A stretch of 34,642 nucleotides of DNA from an uncultured Sphingomonadaceae bacterium. GTDB lineage: Bacteria > Pseudomonadota > Alphaproteobacteria > Sphingomonadales > Sphingomonadaceae. A program made the position numbers and the translations under genes. Location of the stretch: the NCBI GenBank assembly GCA_937873035.1, contig CALMVA010000079.1, positions 1 through 34,642 of the forward strand. Direction: 5' to 3'. A model generated the notes under the pieces. It was not told the DNA's origin. It saw only the letters and a program-made list of their open reading frames with translations, and ran no database searches. Shown here one piece after another: positions 15,287 through 24,393 of the stretch; the first letter of the stretch is position 1, and the number at the start of each line of letters is the position of its first letter.

Positions 15287-16249
15287 ATGACCCTGAAGGT
15301 CGCTTTTCAGATGGACCCGATGGAGGGCCTCAATATTGCAGGCGATTCCACCTTTGCGCTGATGCTCGCGGCACAGGCGCGGGGATATGTGAGCTACCAC
15401 TATACTGCGGATGAACTGAACTATTCCAACGGGCAAGTCTGGGTCACCGCCCGCCCGGTGACGGTGCAGCGCCAGGCGGGCAATCATTTCAGCTATGGCG
15501 AACCCGTCCGCATTGATCTGGGCGACGACATTGACGCCGTTCTGATGCGGCAGGACCCGCCTTTCGACCTTGGCTACATCACCGCGACGCACTTGCTGGA
15601 GCGCATCCAGCACAAGACTTTGGTCGTCAACGATCCGGTGAGTGTGCGCAACGCGCCTGAAAAGGTGTTCGTGCTCGATTTCGCGCAGTTCATGCCGCCC
15701 ACGCTCGTCACCCGCTCGCTCGATGAGGTGCGCGCCTTCCACAAGGTGCACGGCGAAATCGTCGTGAAACCGCTGCATGGCAATGCGGGGTCCGCCGTGA
15801 TGCACATCGGCAAGGACGGGAAGAATCTGGCCGCGATCAGCGAATTGTTCGGACAGGTTTGGCGTGAGCCCTTTATGGCGCAGGCCTTTATCCGCGCGGT
15901 GGAAAGCGGCGACAAGCGCATCGTGCTGGTGGACGGCGAGGTCGCGGGCGCGATCAACCGTATTCCGGGCGCGGGCGAAATCCGCTCCAATCTGGCCGCT
16001 GGCGGTCGTGCCGAAGCGACTGCGCTGACGCCGGGTGAACAGGCGATCTGCGCCGCGATTGGCCCTGAACTCAAGAAGCGCGGACTGCTGTTTGTTGGCA
16101 TCGACGTGATCGGCGGCAAGTGGCTTACAGAAATCAACGTCACCTCGCCCACCGGAATCGTTTCGATGGATGCCTTTAACGGCACCGATACGCCGGGGCT
16201 CATCTGGGACGTGATTGAGGCCAAGGTCGCCGCGCGGGCCGCTGCATGA
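15287..16249 (+). CDS. gshB: Glutathione synthetase
   Basis: A 320-residue ATP-grasp ligase that joins gamma-glutamylcysteine and glycine in the second step of glutathione synthesis. Family features are LKVAFQMDPMEGLNIAGDST at the N terminus, then VLMRQDPPFDLGYITATHLL. The ATP-grasp core follows: VVKPLHGNAGSAVMHIG, KRIVLVDGEVAGAINRIPGA and GEIRSNLAAGGRAEAT. LLFVGIDVIGGKWLTEINVT holds the metal-binding Glu and Asn. Length is typical. A GGAGA Shine-Dalgarno precedes the ATG. The stop overlaps the ATG of the DedA gene (ATGA), so the two are coupled. The first-step enzyme gshA is not in the window. Confidence 0.97.
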   Translation: MTLKVAFQMDPMEGLNIAGDSTFALMLAAQARGYVSYHYTADELNYSNGQVWVTARPVTVQRQAGNHFSYGEPVRIDLGDDIDAVLMRQDPPFDLGYITATHLLERIQHKTLVVNDPVSVRNAPEKVFVLDFAQFMPPTLVTRSLDEVRAFHKVHGEIVVKPLHGNAGSAVMHIGKDGKNLAAISELFGQVWREPFMAQAFIRAVESGDKRIVLVDGEVAGAINRIPGAGEIRSNLAAGGRAEATALTPGEQAICAAIGPELKKRGLLFVGIDVIGGKWLTEINVTSPTGIVSMDAFNGTDTPGLIWDVIEAKVAARAAA

Positions 16250-16848
16250 GTGATTGGATCATCCGGCTGATCGAGGATGCGGGCTATCTCGGCGTCGGCT
16301 TCCTGATGTTTCTGGAAACCGTCTTTCCGCCCATCCCGTCAGAAATCATCATGTCGGTCTCCGGCCTTGCCGCCGCCAGGGGCAAGATGGACATTACCGC
16401 CGTCATCGCCGCAGGCACGGCAGGCGCGATGCTTGGCAATTATTTCTGGTATCTTGCCGCCCGCGTCATCGGCATTGAGCGGTTCAAGCCGCTCATCCTG
16501 CGCTGGGGGCGCTTCCTGACGCTTGACTGGCACGAGATTGAAAAGGCGGAAAAGCTGTTCGGCACGCAAGGCTGGGCTTTGGTCTTTTTTGGGCGGATGC
16601 TGCCGACACTGCGCTCGCTCATCTCGATCCCGGCGGGGCTGCTGCATATGCGGCTCTCCACCTTCGTCATCTGGTCCACCATCGGCACCGCAGGCTGGAC
16701 CGCATTGCTGGGCCTTGGCGGCTATATGCTCGGCAAGCGCTTTGCAGAGGTGGATGCCGTGATCGGCCCGATTTCGACCGCCGTCATCGTCGTGATCCTG
16801 CTGGGCTATATGTGGCGGCTCATCACCTGGAAGCCCGATCCAAGCTAG
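16246..16848 (+). CDS. DedA family integral membrane protein
   Basis: A 200-residue inner-membrane protein of the DedA (SNARE-associated/VTT) family. The re-entrant motif FLETVFPPIPSEIIMSVSGL is near the N terminus. The second family motif is FFGRMLPTLRSLISIPAGLL. Hydrophobic segments span about 10-45, 50-75, 105-130, 135-160 and 172-192. DedA proteins support membrane homeostasis, and some are undecaprenyl-phosphate or polymyxin-response transporters; this member's substrate is not known. Its ATG overlaps the gshB stop (ATGA). The downstream convergence with xerC is filled by a family A repeat. Confidence 0.9.
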   Translation: MSDWIIRLIEDAGYLGVGFLMFLETVFPPIPSEIIMSVSGLAAARGKMDITAVIAAGTAGAMLGNYFWYLAARVIGIERFKPLILRWGRFLTLDWHEIEKAEKLFGTQGWALVFFGRMLPTLRSLISIPAGLLHMRLSTFVIWSTIGTAGWTALLGLGGYMLGKRFAEVDAVIGPISTAVIVVILLGYMWRLITWKPDPS

Positions 16849-16866
16849 GGGAACACCGCTGCCCCA

Positions 16867-16962
16867 CCGTTTGCGCTGAGCCTGTCGAAGCGTCGTCCTT
16901 CGCTGTGTTCATCACGCGGTGGACAGCAAGTGCGGCCCTTCGACAGGCTCAGGGCGAGCGGA
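16867..16962. repeat. Dispersed inverted repeat, family A copy 3 (short)
   Basis: About 96 bp between the convergent DedA and xerC genes. The left end reads CCGTTTGCGCTGAGCCTGTC then GAAG. The right end, CCTTCGACAGGCTCAGGGCG then AGCGGA, is a close inverse. It has the ends of copies 1 and 2 but lacks their internal TTGACCTTCGGTCGCC block, so it is a shorter variant. It could fold into a long hairpin that stops transcription from both sides. Confidence 0.75.
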
Positions 16963-16977
16963 TGTGGGGGGATGGCC

Positions 16978-17853
16978 TTACGCGCGCGGATGGGCGTTGC
17001 GATACACATCCAGCAGATAGGCGGCGTCAACGGCGGTGTAGACCTGCGTTGAAGAAAGGCTGGCATGGCCAAGCAATTCCTGAAGGCTGCGCAAGTCCGC
17101 CCCACGCGCCAGCAGATGCGTGGCAAAGCTGTGGCGCAATGCGTGCGGCGTGGTGCGTGCGCCAAGGCCAAGCCGGGTGCGCGCGGCCTGCACCGCGCGG
17201 CGCACAATCCCCGGCTCCAGCGGGCCACCACGCACGCCCCGAAACAGCGGCTCGCCCCTTTCGCTTCCATGGGGGCAAATCTGCACATAGGCATCCACTG
17301 CTGACCGCACCTCAGGCAGCAGCGGCACGATACGCGTCTTCTGACGCTTGCCCGTGACGGAGAGCGTTTCGCCCAGCGGCAGGACGTCGCCCGTCAGTCC
17401 CAGCGCCTCGCCGATGCGCAGACCCGCGCCATAGAGCAGCAGCAAAATCGCCCAGTCGCGCGCAGCGATCCATGGCTCGCGCGCTTGCTCCGCCACATCC
17501 TCGGCCAAGGCAATCGCCTCTTCGGGAGAGACCGGGCGCGGCAGCGATTTCTTGACGCGCGGGCCTTTGAGGCGCGGCACGCTCCCCTCGCCGCCGGCAA
17601 ATTTCAGAAAGCCGCGCACGGCGGAAAGCTCCCGCGCGGCGGACACATTGCCGATACCATCGCCGCGCCGATCCGCCAGATAGGCCCGCAAATCCGCCGC
17701 TTCCACGCACGTCAAATCCGGCGTGCCACCGTAATGCAGCGTGAGAAAGCCGATCAGCCGTTCAGCCGTTGCCACATAAGCCCGCACCGTATGAACCGAT
17801 CTGCGCCGATCCCGACGCAGATGGTTCGACCAGCGCTGGACGATGTCCGTCAA
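16978..17853 (-). CDS. xerC: Tyrosine recombinase XerC
   Basis: A 291-residue tyrosine recombinase that, with XerD, resolves chromosome dimers at dif. The N-terminal SAM-like DNA-binding domain covers about 1-95. The catalytic residues are all visible: Arg146 ([10 protein letters not shown]), Lys169 ([14 protein letters not shown]), His237 and Arg240 ([12 protein letters not shown]), His263 ([13 protein letters not shown]) and the nucleophile Tyr272. The length and gene context argue for the housekeeping XerC, not a phage integrase. The start is a TTG at 17853 that overlaps the aldolase stop (TTGA). No later ATG keeps the essential N-terminal helices, so this rare start is probably real and coupled. 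Confidence 0.93.
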   Translation of the reverse strand: MTDIVQRWSNHLRRDRRRSVHTVRAYVATAERLIGFLTLHYGGTPDLTCVEAADLRAYLADRRGDGIGNVSAARELSAVRGFLKFAGGEGSVPRLKGPRVKKSLPRPVSPEEAIALAEDVAEQAREPWIAARDWAILLLLYGAGLRIGEALGLTGDVLPLGETLSVTGKRQKTRIVPLLPEVRSAVDAYVQICPHGSERGEPLFRGVRGGPLEPGIVRRAVQAARTRLGLGARTTPHALRHSFATHLLARGADLRSLQELLGHASLSSTQVYTAVDAAYLLDVYRNAHPRA

Positions 17854-18503
17854 ATGATGGTCTGCCCCGTCTTTTCCCAGTCAGCGAGGAAACCCGCAAT
17901 GCCCTTGTCAGTCAGCACATGGTTGAACATCGCCTTGATGACCGAAGGCGGGGCCGTCATCACATCCGCGCCAATGCGGGCGGCTTCAAGCACGTGAACG
18001 GTGTGACGGACAGAGGCGACGAGGATTTCGGTGTCGAAGCCGTAATTGTCATAGATGAGGCGGATGTCGGAAATGAGCGCCATGCCATCAAAGCCGTTAT
18101 CATCATGACGCCCGACAAAGGGCGAAATGAAGGTTGCGCCCGCCTTGGCCGCGAGCAGCGCCTGATTGGCCGAGAAGCACAGCGTGACGTTGACCATCGT
18201 GCCCTCGCCGGTCAGCGCCTTGCAGGTCTTGAGGCCGTCAATCGTCAGCGGCACCTTGATGCAGACATTGTCAGCGATTTTGCGGAGGACTTCGGCTTCC
18301 TTCATCATCGTCGCATGGTCGAGCGCGACGACTTCTGCCGAGACGGGTCCATCGGTGATACCACAGATTTCGCGCGTCACTTCCATGAAGTCGCGACCCG
18401 ACTTCGCAATGAGCGACGGGTTGGTGGTGACGCCATCGAGCAGGCCGGTGGCCGCCAGTTCCTTGATGTCAGCGATTTCCGCGGTGTCGGCAAAGAATTT
18501 CAT
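17850..18503 (-). CDS. fsa: Transaldolase/fructose-6-phosphate aldolase family protein
   Basis: A 217-residue small transaldolase of the TalC/FSA group, cytoplasmic and probably decameric. [17 protein letters not shown] and [14 protein letters not shown] are the family N-terminus. The Schiff-base lysine is Lys83 in [29 protein letters not shown] leads to SPFVGRHDD, the phosphate and active-site region. Members act either as transaldolase in the pentose phosphate pathway or as fructose-6-phosphate aldolase, and sequence alone does not separate the two. In alphaproteobacteria this size class often provides the transaldolase. It lies between the DUF4153 gene (81 bp upstream) and xerC (4-bp overlap). 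Confidence 0.9.
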   Translation of the reverse strand: MKFFADTAEIADIKELAATGLLDGVTTNPSLIAKSGRDFMEVTREICGITDGPVSAEVVALDHATMMKEAEVLRKIADNVCIKVPLTIDGLKTCKALTGEGTMVNVTLCFSANQALLAAKAGATFISPFVGRHDDNGFDGMALISDIRLIYDNYGFDTEILVASVRHTVHVLEAARIGADVMTAPPSVIKAMFNHVLTDKGIAGFLADWEKTGQTII

Positions 18504-18584
18504 GGCAGTGCGAATCCTGTTCGGTTGGGAGAATATGTCCGTGCCTTTAGAACAATCGCGCGGCGTGACAAATGCCAGCCGTCG

Positions 18585-20339
18585 TCATTCAAACGGTGCG
18601 CCGACTTCCTTTCCATCGACATAGACCTGCCGCCGCGTGATGGAGCGGATTTCCACCTTGCCCGCCTTGAGCGCCGCCGTCTCGGCCTTCGCTCCTACAG
18701 GCTGGGCAGCAGCAGCGGCAGCCTTTGCAGCGGCCATTTCCGGTGGACGGTCATAATCGCCATACCAGCCCTGCGTCTTCGGCTCGCGCACGAGATGCTC
18801 GACCATGACTGAACAATTATCGCATGATTTACCGACCATGATCGCTTCGCTCGCGCCGACCGTGTAGATTACGACGCAGGTGCTTGTGCGCTCGCAGGCA
18901 TTGTTGCGCGCCAGCCGTTGCAACAGCGGTTCAGGAAGCGCCACAGCCACGGGCTTGACGATAATGCGCGATGACAGCCCTTCCGCCTCCACAATCGCCC
19001 GCTGATCGGCCTTTGCTTCATAGCGGTTCTCAAGTTTGAGCGCCTTGGCGGCCGCTGCCCGGATTTCAGTCGTCTTGCCCGATTTTGCGAGCATCTGGAG
19101 CGCGTGGACGCCGGGCGATCCGAAATCGAACTTCATCGCCGCCCAGTCGAACTTCTTCACGCTCACAGCGCCGCTTTGCAGCTGCCGGACCTGACTTGCC
19201 GCCGACCATGCGCCAAAGTTCACAAGCGGCGTCGCCAGCACGAACACAAGCGCGCTCAGCCCGGCGACCAGCCAGAGATTGACGGGGCGGATGCTTGCCC
19301 ACCAGCCCATCCGCTTGCGGACCAGCGTTGCGAGATAGGCCGCGCCAAAGGCAAGCGCGACGCCATCGAACACGATGGCCCAGAGCCGGTCGGGCGTCAG
19401 GCCATATTGGCTGACACGCAAACCCGTGGAGATGGCGGCGATGACGGCGAGCGGCAGCATCGAGATGCACAGCGCAACCGTCCCCCAGCGGATGATGGCG
19501 ATTTTGGCTTCATCTTCGGGCGAATCTCCGATGGCCGCATTGGCAAGGATGACCGCCGCGATAACGCAGGAGAGCAAAATGGGTGTTGTCGCGCGCGTCG
19601 CATCCCACAGCGCATCCAGTCCAGTGAACAGAAGTGCGAAAAGGAAAACAACCAACCCGAAGCCAAGCACCGGGCCAAGCACCGAAAGCACGCGGCGCAC
19701 GACTGTCTGGAGCGTGACGAGAATGGCCTCGCGGTCACGAAACAGCCCCGATGCTGCGCCGAACGATCCGCCCCCCAGCATCAGCGCGAACCAGCTTTTA
19801 CTCATCATCTCGCGCAGCAGGTTGATACCGATCAGTGCGAAAAGCTCTGCGAGCAAATGCCCAAGCAAAAAGACGATGCCCGCAAAAGCCCAGCAGGCAA
19901 ACCACAGCAGCACATTCATCCACGCCCGGTCATGCACCTGCGGATAGGCGAGCGCGGAGAGGCGCGGCGGGCGCGGCTGCCCGGCATCGCACCAGCCCTG
20001 AAAGAGCGGTGCGGCGATCACCACCGTCAGGATCGCGCACACGAGCCGCCAGCCTTCGCCATCGCCCCATCCGTCCGGCCCGCCATTAAGATAGACCGTG
20101 CCGCCCACCAATATGGCAGCGAGCGCGGCGAACGCGCCTGACTGGGCAATGCGATCCCGCCCGATGGTGAAGGCAAGCGAGATGCCGCCGGTGAGAAGCG
20201 CAGAGGCGATGGCGGTGCGCAGCGCATCAGAACTGCCGTGGTTCCGCGTAAGAGTGTCTATGGCAAGGCCCACCAGCGCCCCGGCGATTGCCATCGCCCA
20301 GCTACGCTGCGGCCATTCCTCATGCCGAGACTCAACCAC
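18585..20339 (-). CDS. DUF4153 polytopic membrane protein with cysteine-containing C-terminal domain
   Basis: A 584-residue inner-membrane protein matching DUF4153. About ten or more hydrophobic segments occupy residues 14-375, including MNVLLWFACWAFAGIVFLLG, VLGFGLVVFLFALLF and VNLWLVAGLSALVFVLATPL. After residue 380 the protein is soluble and ends in an Ala-rich linker plus a short tail (VEIRSITRRQVYVDGKEVG). The soluble part holds Cys482 and Cys488 (CERTSTC) and a CxxC at Cys506/Cys509 (CDNC), suggesting disulphides or metal binding. The start is a GTG at 20339 with GGGGGAAG upstream; an ATG at 20294 is an alternative. The function of DUF4153 is unknown. It lies upstream of the aldolase gene and diverges from the DUF3089 gene. 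Confidence 0.8.
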   Translation of the reverse strand: MVESRHEEWPQRSWAMAIAGALVGLAIDTLTRNHGSSDALRTAIASALLTGGISLAFTIGRDRIAQSGAFAALAAILVGGTVYLNGGPDGWGDGEGWRLVCAILTVVIAAPLFQGWCDAGQPRPPRLSALAYPQVHDRAWMNVLLWFACWAFAGIVFLLGHLLAELFALIGINLLREMMSKSWFALMLGGGSFGAASGLFRDREAILVTLQTVVRRVLSVLGPVLGFGLVVFLFALLFTGLDALWDATRATTPILLSCVIAAVILANAAIGDSPEDEAKIAIIRWGTVALCISMLPLAVIAAISTGLRVSQYGLTPDRLWAIVFDGVALAFGAAYLATLVRKRMGWWASIRPVNLWLVAGLSALVFVLATPLVNFGAWSAASQVRQLQSGAVSVKKFDWAAMKFDFGSPGVHALQMLAKSGKTTEIRAAAAKALKLENRYEAKADQRAIVEAEGLSSRIIVKPVAVALPEPLLQRLARNNACERTSTCVVIYTVGASEAIMVGKSCDNCSVMVEHLVREPKTQGWYGDYDRPPEMAAAKAAAAAAQPVGAKAETAALKAGKVEIRSITRRQVYVDGKEVGAPFE

Positions 20340-20458
20340 TCTACTTCCCCCATGCTGTTCAATGGGCCGATGTTATTGCCAGAAACCCACAACACAAGCG
20401 CGGCTTGCATCCTTTGCCGTGCCCATGCACTAAAGCCGCTTCCCTTCAGGAGCAGTCC

Positions 20459-21562
20459 GTGGCGCGCAAATTCCTCTATGTCATTGTCGGCATTATCGTT
20501 CTCATCCTCGTGGTGCTGATGGCGCTGCGCCTCTTCGGCCTGCAATTGTCGCGCATCGCCTTTGTGCCCTCCGAAACGTTCAGGGATCAGCCTGCGCTGA
20601 CGATTGCCGATTATGCCCGCGCCGATATGTGGATCGCGCGGCCGGACAAGCCGCAAAACCCCGCGCAATGGCGGCCCAAGGGGCTTGCTGTTGATGCGCC
20701 GTCCAGCGCGGCGGTCTTTTACCTTCACCCGACCAGCTATGTCTCGAAGGCGCACTGGAACGCGCCGCTGGACGACAGGGAGGCCAATGAGCGCGCCAGC
20801 CTGTTCACCCGCACACAGGCAAGCGTCTTCAACGCGAGCGCCAATATCTGGGCGCCGCGCTACCGGCAGGCAGCGTTCGGCACCTTCCTGACCGACAAGC
20901 CTGAGCGCGACCGCGCATGGGCGCTTGCCTATCGCGACATTCTCGCCAGTTTCGACGCCTTCCTCGCCGCGCAAAAGCCCGACACGCCCATCATCCTTGC
21001 CGGGCACAGCCAAGGTTCGATGCACCTGCTGCACCTCCTGCAAGATCGTGTCGCGGGCAAGCCCGTCGCCAGGCGCATCATTGCCGTTTACGCCATCGGC
21101 TGGCCGATTTCGGTAAAGGCAGACCTGCCCGCGCTTGGCCTGCCTGCCTGCGCAACGCCCGATCAAACGGGCTGCGTGATGAGCTGGCAAAGCTATGCCG
21201 AGCCCGCCGAATATAAGGATGTGGCCGCCGCCACCGATGCCCAGCCAGGCCTCACCGGCACGCCGCGCGGCGATGCCTATCTGTGCACCAATCCACTGGC
21301 AGGCGGCGCGACAGCCGCCGCCGCCATCAAAACCAATCTTGGCACGTTGAAGAGCAGCGCCGATCTGGCGTCGGGCGAGATCATCCCCGGTGCAGCGCCC
21401 GCGCGCTGCGACGCCAAAGGCTATTTGCTGATCGGCGCCGGGCCGGATCTTGGCAGTTATGTGCTGCCCGGCAACAATTATCATGTTTATGATTACAACC
21501 TGTTCTGGGTGAACATCCGCGCCGATGTCGCACGGCGCACCAAGGTATTTGCGGCCAAGTGA
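20459..21562 (+). CDS. DUF3089 family alpha/beta hydrolase, membrane-anchored
   Basis: A protein of about 367 residues. From a GTG at 20459, six bases after an AGGAG Shine-Dalgarno, it begins (M)[20 protein letters not shown], an N-terminal membrane anchor (about 6-26). The rest matches DUF3089, a lipase-like alpha/beta hydrolase family: [20 protein letters not shown], the segment [16 protein letters not shown], and the nucleophile elbow [14 protein letters not shown] (GHSQG at 182-186). A C-terminal [19 protein letters not shown] supplies the likely His. The frame extends 57 codons further upstream, but that part is unlike a protein N-terminus. The substrate is unknown. The stop overlaps the ruvX GTG (GTGA), so the two are coupled. 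Confidence 0.85.
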   Translation: MARKFLYVIVGIIVLILVVLMALRLFGLQLSRIAFVPSETFRDQPALTIADYARADMWIARPDKPQNPAQWRPKGLAVDAPSSAAVFYLHPTSYVSKAHWNAPLDDREANERASLFTRTQASVFNASANIWAPRYRQAAFGTFLTDKPERDRAWALAYRDILASFDAFLAAQKPDTPIILAGHSQGSMHLLHLLQDRVAGKPVARRIIAVYAIGWPISVKADLPALGLPACATPDQTGCVMSWQSYAEPAEYKDVAAATDAQPGLTGTPRGDAYLCTNPLAGGATAAAAIKTNLGTLKSSADLASGEIIPGAAPARCDAKGYLLIGAGPDLGSYVLPGNNYHVYDYNLFWVNIRADVARRTKVFAAK

Positions 21563-22032
21563 TTACCACCGCTCCTGCCGAATTTCGCGCGGCGCTGCCC
21601 GATGGCGGACGGCTCATCGGGCTTGATGTCGGCACGCAGACCATCGGCACCGCGCTATGCGATGCGGGCTGGACAATCGCGTCCCCGGCAGACCTCATCC
21701 GCCGCACCAAATTTTCGGTTGATCGCGCCAAGCTGCGCGATTTCATCGCCGCGCAATCTGTGAAGGGCATCGTCTCTGGCCTGCCGCTCAACCTTGACGG
21801 CACCGATAGCCCGCGCACGCAATCCACACGTGCCTTTGCCAAGAATATCGAAGACCTTGGCCTGCCGATCCTTTTGTGGGACGAACGCTGGTCGACACAG
21901 GCTGTCGAGCGCGCGATGATCGCTGCCGACCTGTCACGCGCCAAGCGGGCCGAACGGGTCGATTCAGCGGCTGCGGCCTATATTTTGCAGGGTGCCATAG
22001 ACGCGCTCGCCATGGGGGGAAATTTGGCATGA
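21559..22032 (+). CDS. ruvX: Putative pre-16S rRNA nuclease / Holliday junction resolvase-like RuvX (YqgF)
   Basis: A 157-residue YqgF/RuvX with an RNase H fold. [19 protein letters not shown] holds the first catalytic Asp. [20 protein letters not shown] is the family signature, then [19 protein letters not shown] carries further acidic residues, ending with [17 protein letters not shown]. coli YqgF processes the 5' end of 16S rRNA; a role on Holliday junctions was proposed earlier. The start is a GTG at 21559 overlapping the DUF3089 stop, and the stop overlaps the permease ATG (ATGA). In Pseudomonas the corresponding gene lies next to pyrR-pyrB-pyrC', a neighbourhood echoed here. Confidence 0.94.
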   Translation: MITTAPAEFRAALPDGGRLIGLDVGTQTIGTALCDAGWTIASPADLIRRTKFSVDRAKLRDFIAAQSVKGIVSGLPLNLDGTDSPRTQSTRAFAKNIEDLGLPILLWDERWSTQAVERAMIAADLSRAKRAERVDSAAAAYILQGAIDALAMGGNLA

Positions 22033-23414
22033 CACATATTGCAGAAGCCGTTGCGAGCGAGATGGGCGGCGGGGCAGAGCTGAGCCGCAGCCTCAAATCG
22101 CGCCACGTCTCGATGATCGCCATCGGCGGCATCATCGGCGCGGGGCTGTTTGTCGGCTCGTCCACGGTGATCGGCACCGTCGGCCCGGCCGCCGTTCTCT
22201 CTTATGCGATTGCAGGCGCGATCATCATTCTCGTCATGCGGATGCTCTCGGAAATGGCGATTGCCATTCCCGGCGTGCAGACCTTCCCAGAATTTGCGCG
22301 GGCGGGCCTTGGCCATATGGCAGGCTTCCTCTCCGGCTGGCTCTACTGGTATTTCTGGGTCGTCGTCGTCGCGATTGAGGCGATCGCGGGCGCGAAGATC
22401 ATTTCAGACTGGTTCCCCATGCTTCCCGTCTGGGGCGTCGGCGTGGCGTTGATGGCGCTGCTGACGGCCGTAAACCTCATGTCGGCGCGGTCTTATGGCG
22501 AGTTTGAGTTCTGGTTCTCGTCGCTCAAGGTCGCCGCCATCGTCGTCTTCATTGCGCTGACGGCTGCCTATGCCTTTGGCTTTACAGCACCTGCGGGCAA
22601 CACCTTTTCAAACCTGACTGCACATGGCGGCTTTGCACCCAAGGGCTGGGAACTGGTGCTGGCGGGCACGACCGCCACCATCTTCTCGCTGTGCGGCGCC
22701 GAGATCGCGACGATCGCAGCCGCCGAATCGGAAGAGCCCGCCAAGGTCATCTCGCGCATGACCGTTTCCGTCTCTGGCCGAATCCTTATCTTCTACATTT
22801 TCTCGATTCTGCTCATCACCGCCATCGTGCCATGGACCGCGATTGAGCCGGGCATCTCGCCCTTTGCCACCGCGCTCAAGACGATGGGCTATAACGGTGC
22901 CGACGTCATCATGAACGCGGTCGTCCTCGTCGCGGTGCTATCGTGCCTCAATTCGGGCCTTTATGTCACCTCGCGCGCGTTGTTCGGCCTCGCCAAATAT
23001 GGCGATGCGCCGCAATGGCTGGTGCAGGTCAACCGCCGCAAGGTGCCTGCCCGCGCGATCCTCGTCGCATCGCTGTTCAGCTATGGCGCACTGGCAGCAG
23101 AGCGCCTTTCGCCCGATCAGGTATTCAGCTTCCTGCTCAATTCCTCCGGCGTGACGATGATCCTGCTCTATCTGCTCGTCTCAGCCGCCCAGATGAAGCT
23201 GCGTGCAAAATATGAAACCGAAGCGCCCGAACGCTTGCAAATCCGTATGTGGTTCCATCCCTTTGGCACATTGGCGGCAGTGGCGGCGATGCTCGCCATT
23301 CTCGGCTTCATGGCGCTCTCGCCCGATCTGGCGAGCCAGCTCTGGATGAGCCTGCTGGTGGCAGCAGGATTTGTTATCCTCTACTTTGTCCGCAAGCGCA
23401 TGGGCAGTGCTTGA
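22029..23414 (+). CDS. Amino acid permease, APC superfamily (GabP/AAT-like)
   Basis: A 461-residue polytopic transporter with about 12 hydrophobic segments. The N terminus [20 protein letters not shown] continues AGLFVGSS, the AAT-family signature found in GabP, ProY and relatives. [20 protein letters not shown] and [20 protein letters not shown] are the next conserved loops, and [20 protein letters not shown] is the loop in the second half. It should import an amino acid or GABA by proton symport; the substrate cannot be read from sequence. The frame continues upstream within ruvX, but the ATG at 22029, after a GGGGGAAA Shine-Dalgarno and overlapping the ruvX stop, is clearly right. The gene sits between ruvX and pyrB. 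Confidence 0.9.
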   Translation: MTHIAEAVASEMGGGAELSRSLKSRHVSMIAIGGIIGAGLFVGSSTVIGTVGPAAVLSYAIAGAIIILVMRMLSEMAIAIPGVQTFPEFARAGLGHMAGFLSGWLYWYFWVVVVAIEAIAGAKIISDWFPMLPVWGVGVALMALLTAVNLMSARSYGEFEFWFSSLKVAAIVVFIALTAAYAFGFTAPAGNTFSNLTAHGGFAPKGWELVLAGTTATIFSLCGAEIATIAAAESEEPAKVISRMTVSVSGRILIFYIFSILLITAIVPWTAIEPGISPFATALKTMGYNGADVIMNAVVLVAVLSCLNSGLYVTSRALFGLAKYGDAPQWLVQVNRRKVPARAILVASLFSYGALAAERLSPDQVFSFLLNSSGVTMILLYLLVSAAQMKLRAKYETEAPERLQIRMWFHPFGTLAAVAAMLAILGFMALSPDLASQLWMSLLVAAGFVILYFVRKRMGSA

Positions 23415-23419
23415 ACCTG

Positions 23420-23434
23420 CCCCGCTTCGGGGCT
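23420..23434 (+). other. Hairpin between permease and pyrB
   Basis: GCCCCG pairs perfectly with CGGGGC around CTT at 23420-23434. It is 5 bases after the permease stop and 14 bases before the pyrB ATG. No T run follows, so it is not a standard intrinsic terminator. It could limit read-through or pyrB translation; this is inference. Confidence 0.35.
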
Positions 23435-23448
23435 AGGGCTGGGCTTTA

Positions 23449-24393
23449 ATGACATCACCACTTTTCCCGCACCGACATCTGCTCGGTATCGCCGGTTTGC
23501 AGCCGCACGAAATCCTGTTCCTGCTCGACGAGGCGGAACAATGGGTTACCCTCAACCGCTCGCAGACCAAGCATGATGGCCGATTGGCTGGCCTCACGCA
23601 GATCAACGCCTTTTTCGAGAATTCAACGCGCACGCTCCTCTCCTTCGAGATTGCGGGCAAGCGGCTGGGTGCCGATGTGGTCAATATGCACGCCGCCACA
23701 TCGAGCGTGAAGAAGGGTGAAACGCTCATCGACACCGCGATCACCTTGAACGCGATGCGCGCGGACGTGATCGTCATTCGCCATGCCTCATCGGGCGCGG
23801 TCGCGCTGATTGCCGACAAGGTGGATTGCCCCGTGCTCAACGCAGGCGACGGGCGGCATGAGCACCCCACGCAGGCGCTGCTCGATGCACTCACCATCCG
23901 CCGCCGCAAGGGGAATTTTCAGGGATTGAAGGTGGCGATCTGCGGCGATGTGCTCCACAGTCGCGTGGCCCGCTCCAATATCCTCGCCCTCACTTCGCTC
24001 GCAGCCGACGTGCGCGTTGTGGCACCTGCGACGCTGCTGCCGCCCGCCATCGAACAAATGGGCGTGACGGCTTTTACCGACATGGATGAAGGCATTGCCG
24101 ACGCCGATGTGGTGATGATGCTGCGCCTCCAGACCGAGCGGATGGAAGGCGGCTTCATCCCCTCGCTGCGGGAATATCATGCGCTGTACGGGCTGACCTA
24201 TGAGCGGCTGAAACGCGCGCGGCCCGATGCGCTCGTCATGCACCCCGGCCCGATGAACCGTGGCGTGGAAATCGCCAGCGACGTCGCCGACGACGTGAAC
24301 CGCTCGGTCATTGCAGAACAGGTGGAAATGGGGGTCGCCGTGCGCATGGCGTGTCTTGACGTCCTGACCCGCAACCGGAGGGGCGTGGCATGA
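23449..24393 (+). CDS. pyrB: Aspartate carbamoyltransferase catalytic subunit
   Basis: A 314-residue ATCase catalytic chain, which makes N-carbamoyl-aspartate in the committed step of pyrimidine synthesis. The carbamoyl-phosphate loop reads [20 protein letters not shown], with the STRT signature. Further motifs are [20 protein letters not shown] and [11 protein letters not shown]. The C-terminal [18 protein letters not shown] is typical. Length matches the chains that assemble with a non-catalytic PyrC-like partner. The stop overlaps the next gene (ATGA), which encodes just such a degenerate PyrC. No pyrI regulatory subunit is seen. A small hairpin lies just before the start. Confidence 0.96.
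   Translation: MTSPLFPHRHLLGIAGLQPHEILFLLDEAEQWVTLNRSQTKHDGRLAGLTQINAFFENSTRTLLSFEIAGKRLGADVVNMHAATSSVKKGETLIDTAITLNAMRADVIVIRHASSGAVALIADKVDCPVLNAGDGRHEHPTQALLDALTIRRRKGNFQGLKVAICGDVLHSRVARSNILALTSLAADVRVVAPATLLPPAIEQMGVTAFTDMDEGIADADVVMMLRLQTERMEGGFIPSLREYHALYGLTYERLKRARPDALVMHPGPMNRGVEIASDVADDVNRSVIAEQVEMGVAVRMACLDVLTRNRRGVA

Noticed and set aside
4793..16962. CRISPR-like array
   Set aside because: The repeats are few, kilobases apart and palindromic. There is no regular spacer pattern and no cas gene.
16978..17853. Phage or genomic-island integrase
   Set aside because: Length, catalytic spacing and housekeeping context match chromosomal XerC, and no tRNA, att site or phage gene is nearby.
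17769..18812. Plus-strand open frame of 347 codons across xerC and the aldolase
   Set aside because: It runs antisense to two well-identified genes and shows no domain of its own.
19104..20141. Plus-strand open frame of 345 codons opposite the DUF4153 gene
   Set aside because: The translation is dominated by Arg, Glu, Gln and His runs typical of the reverse of a hydrophobic membrane protein. The minus strand encodes coherent transmembrane segments.
21876..22028. N-terminal extension of the amino-acid permease
   Set aside because: It overlaps ruvX in another frame. The ATG at 22029 has a strong Shine-Dalgarno and gives the family N-terminus.
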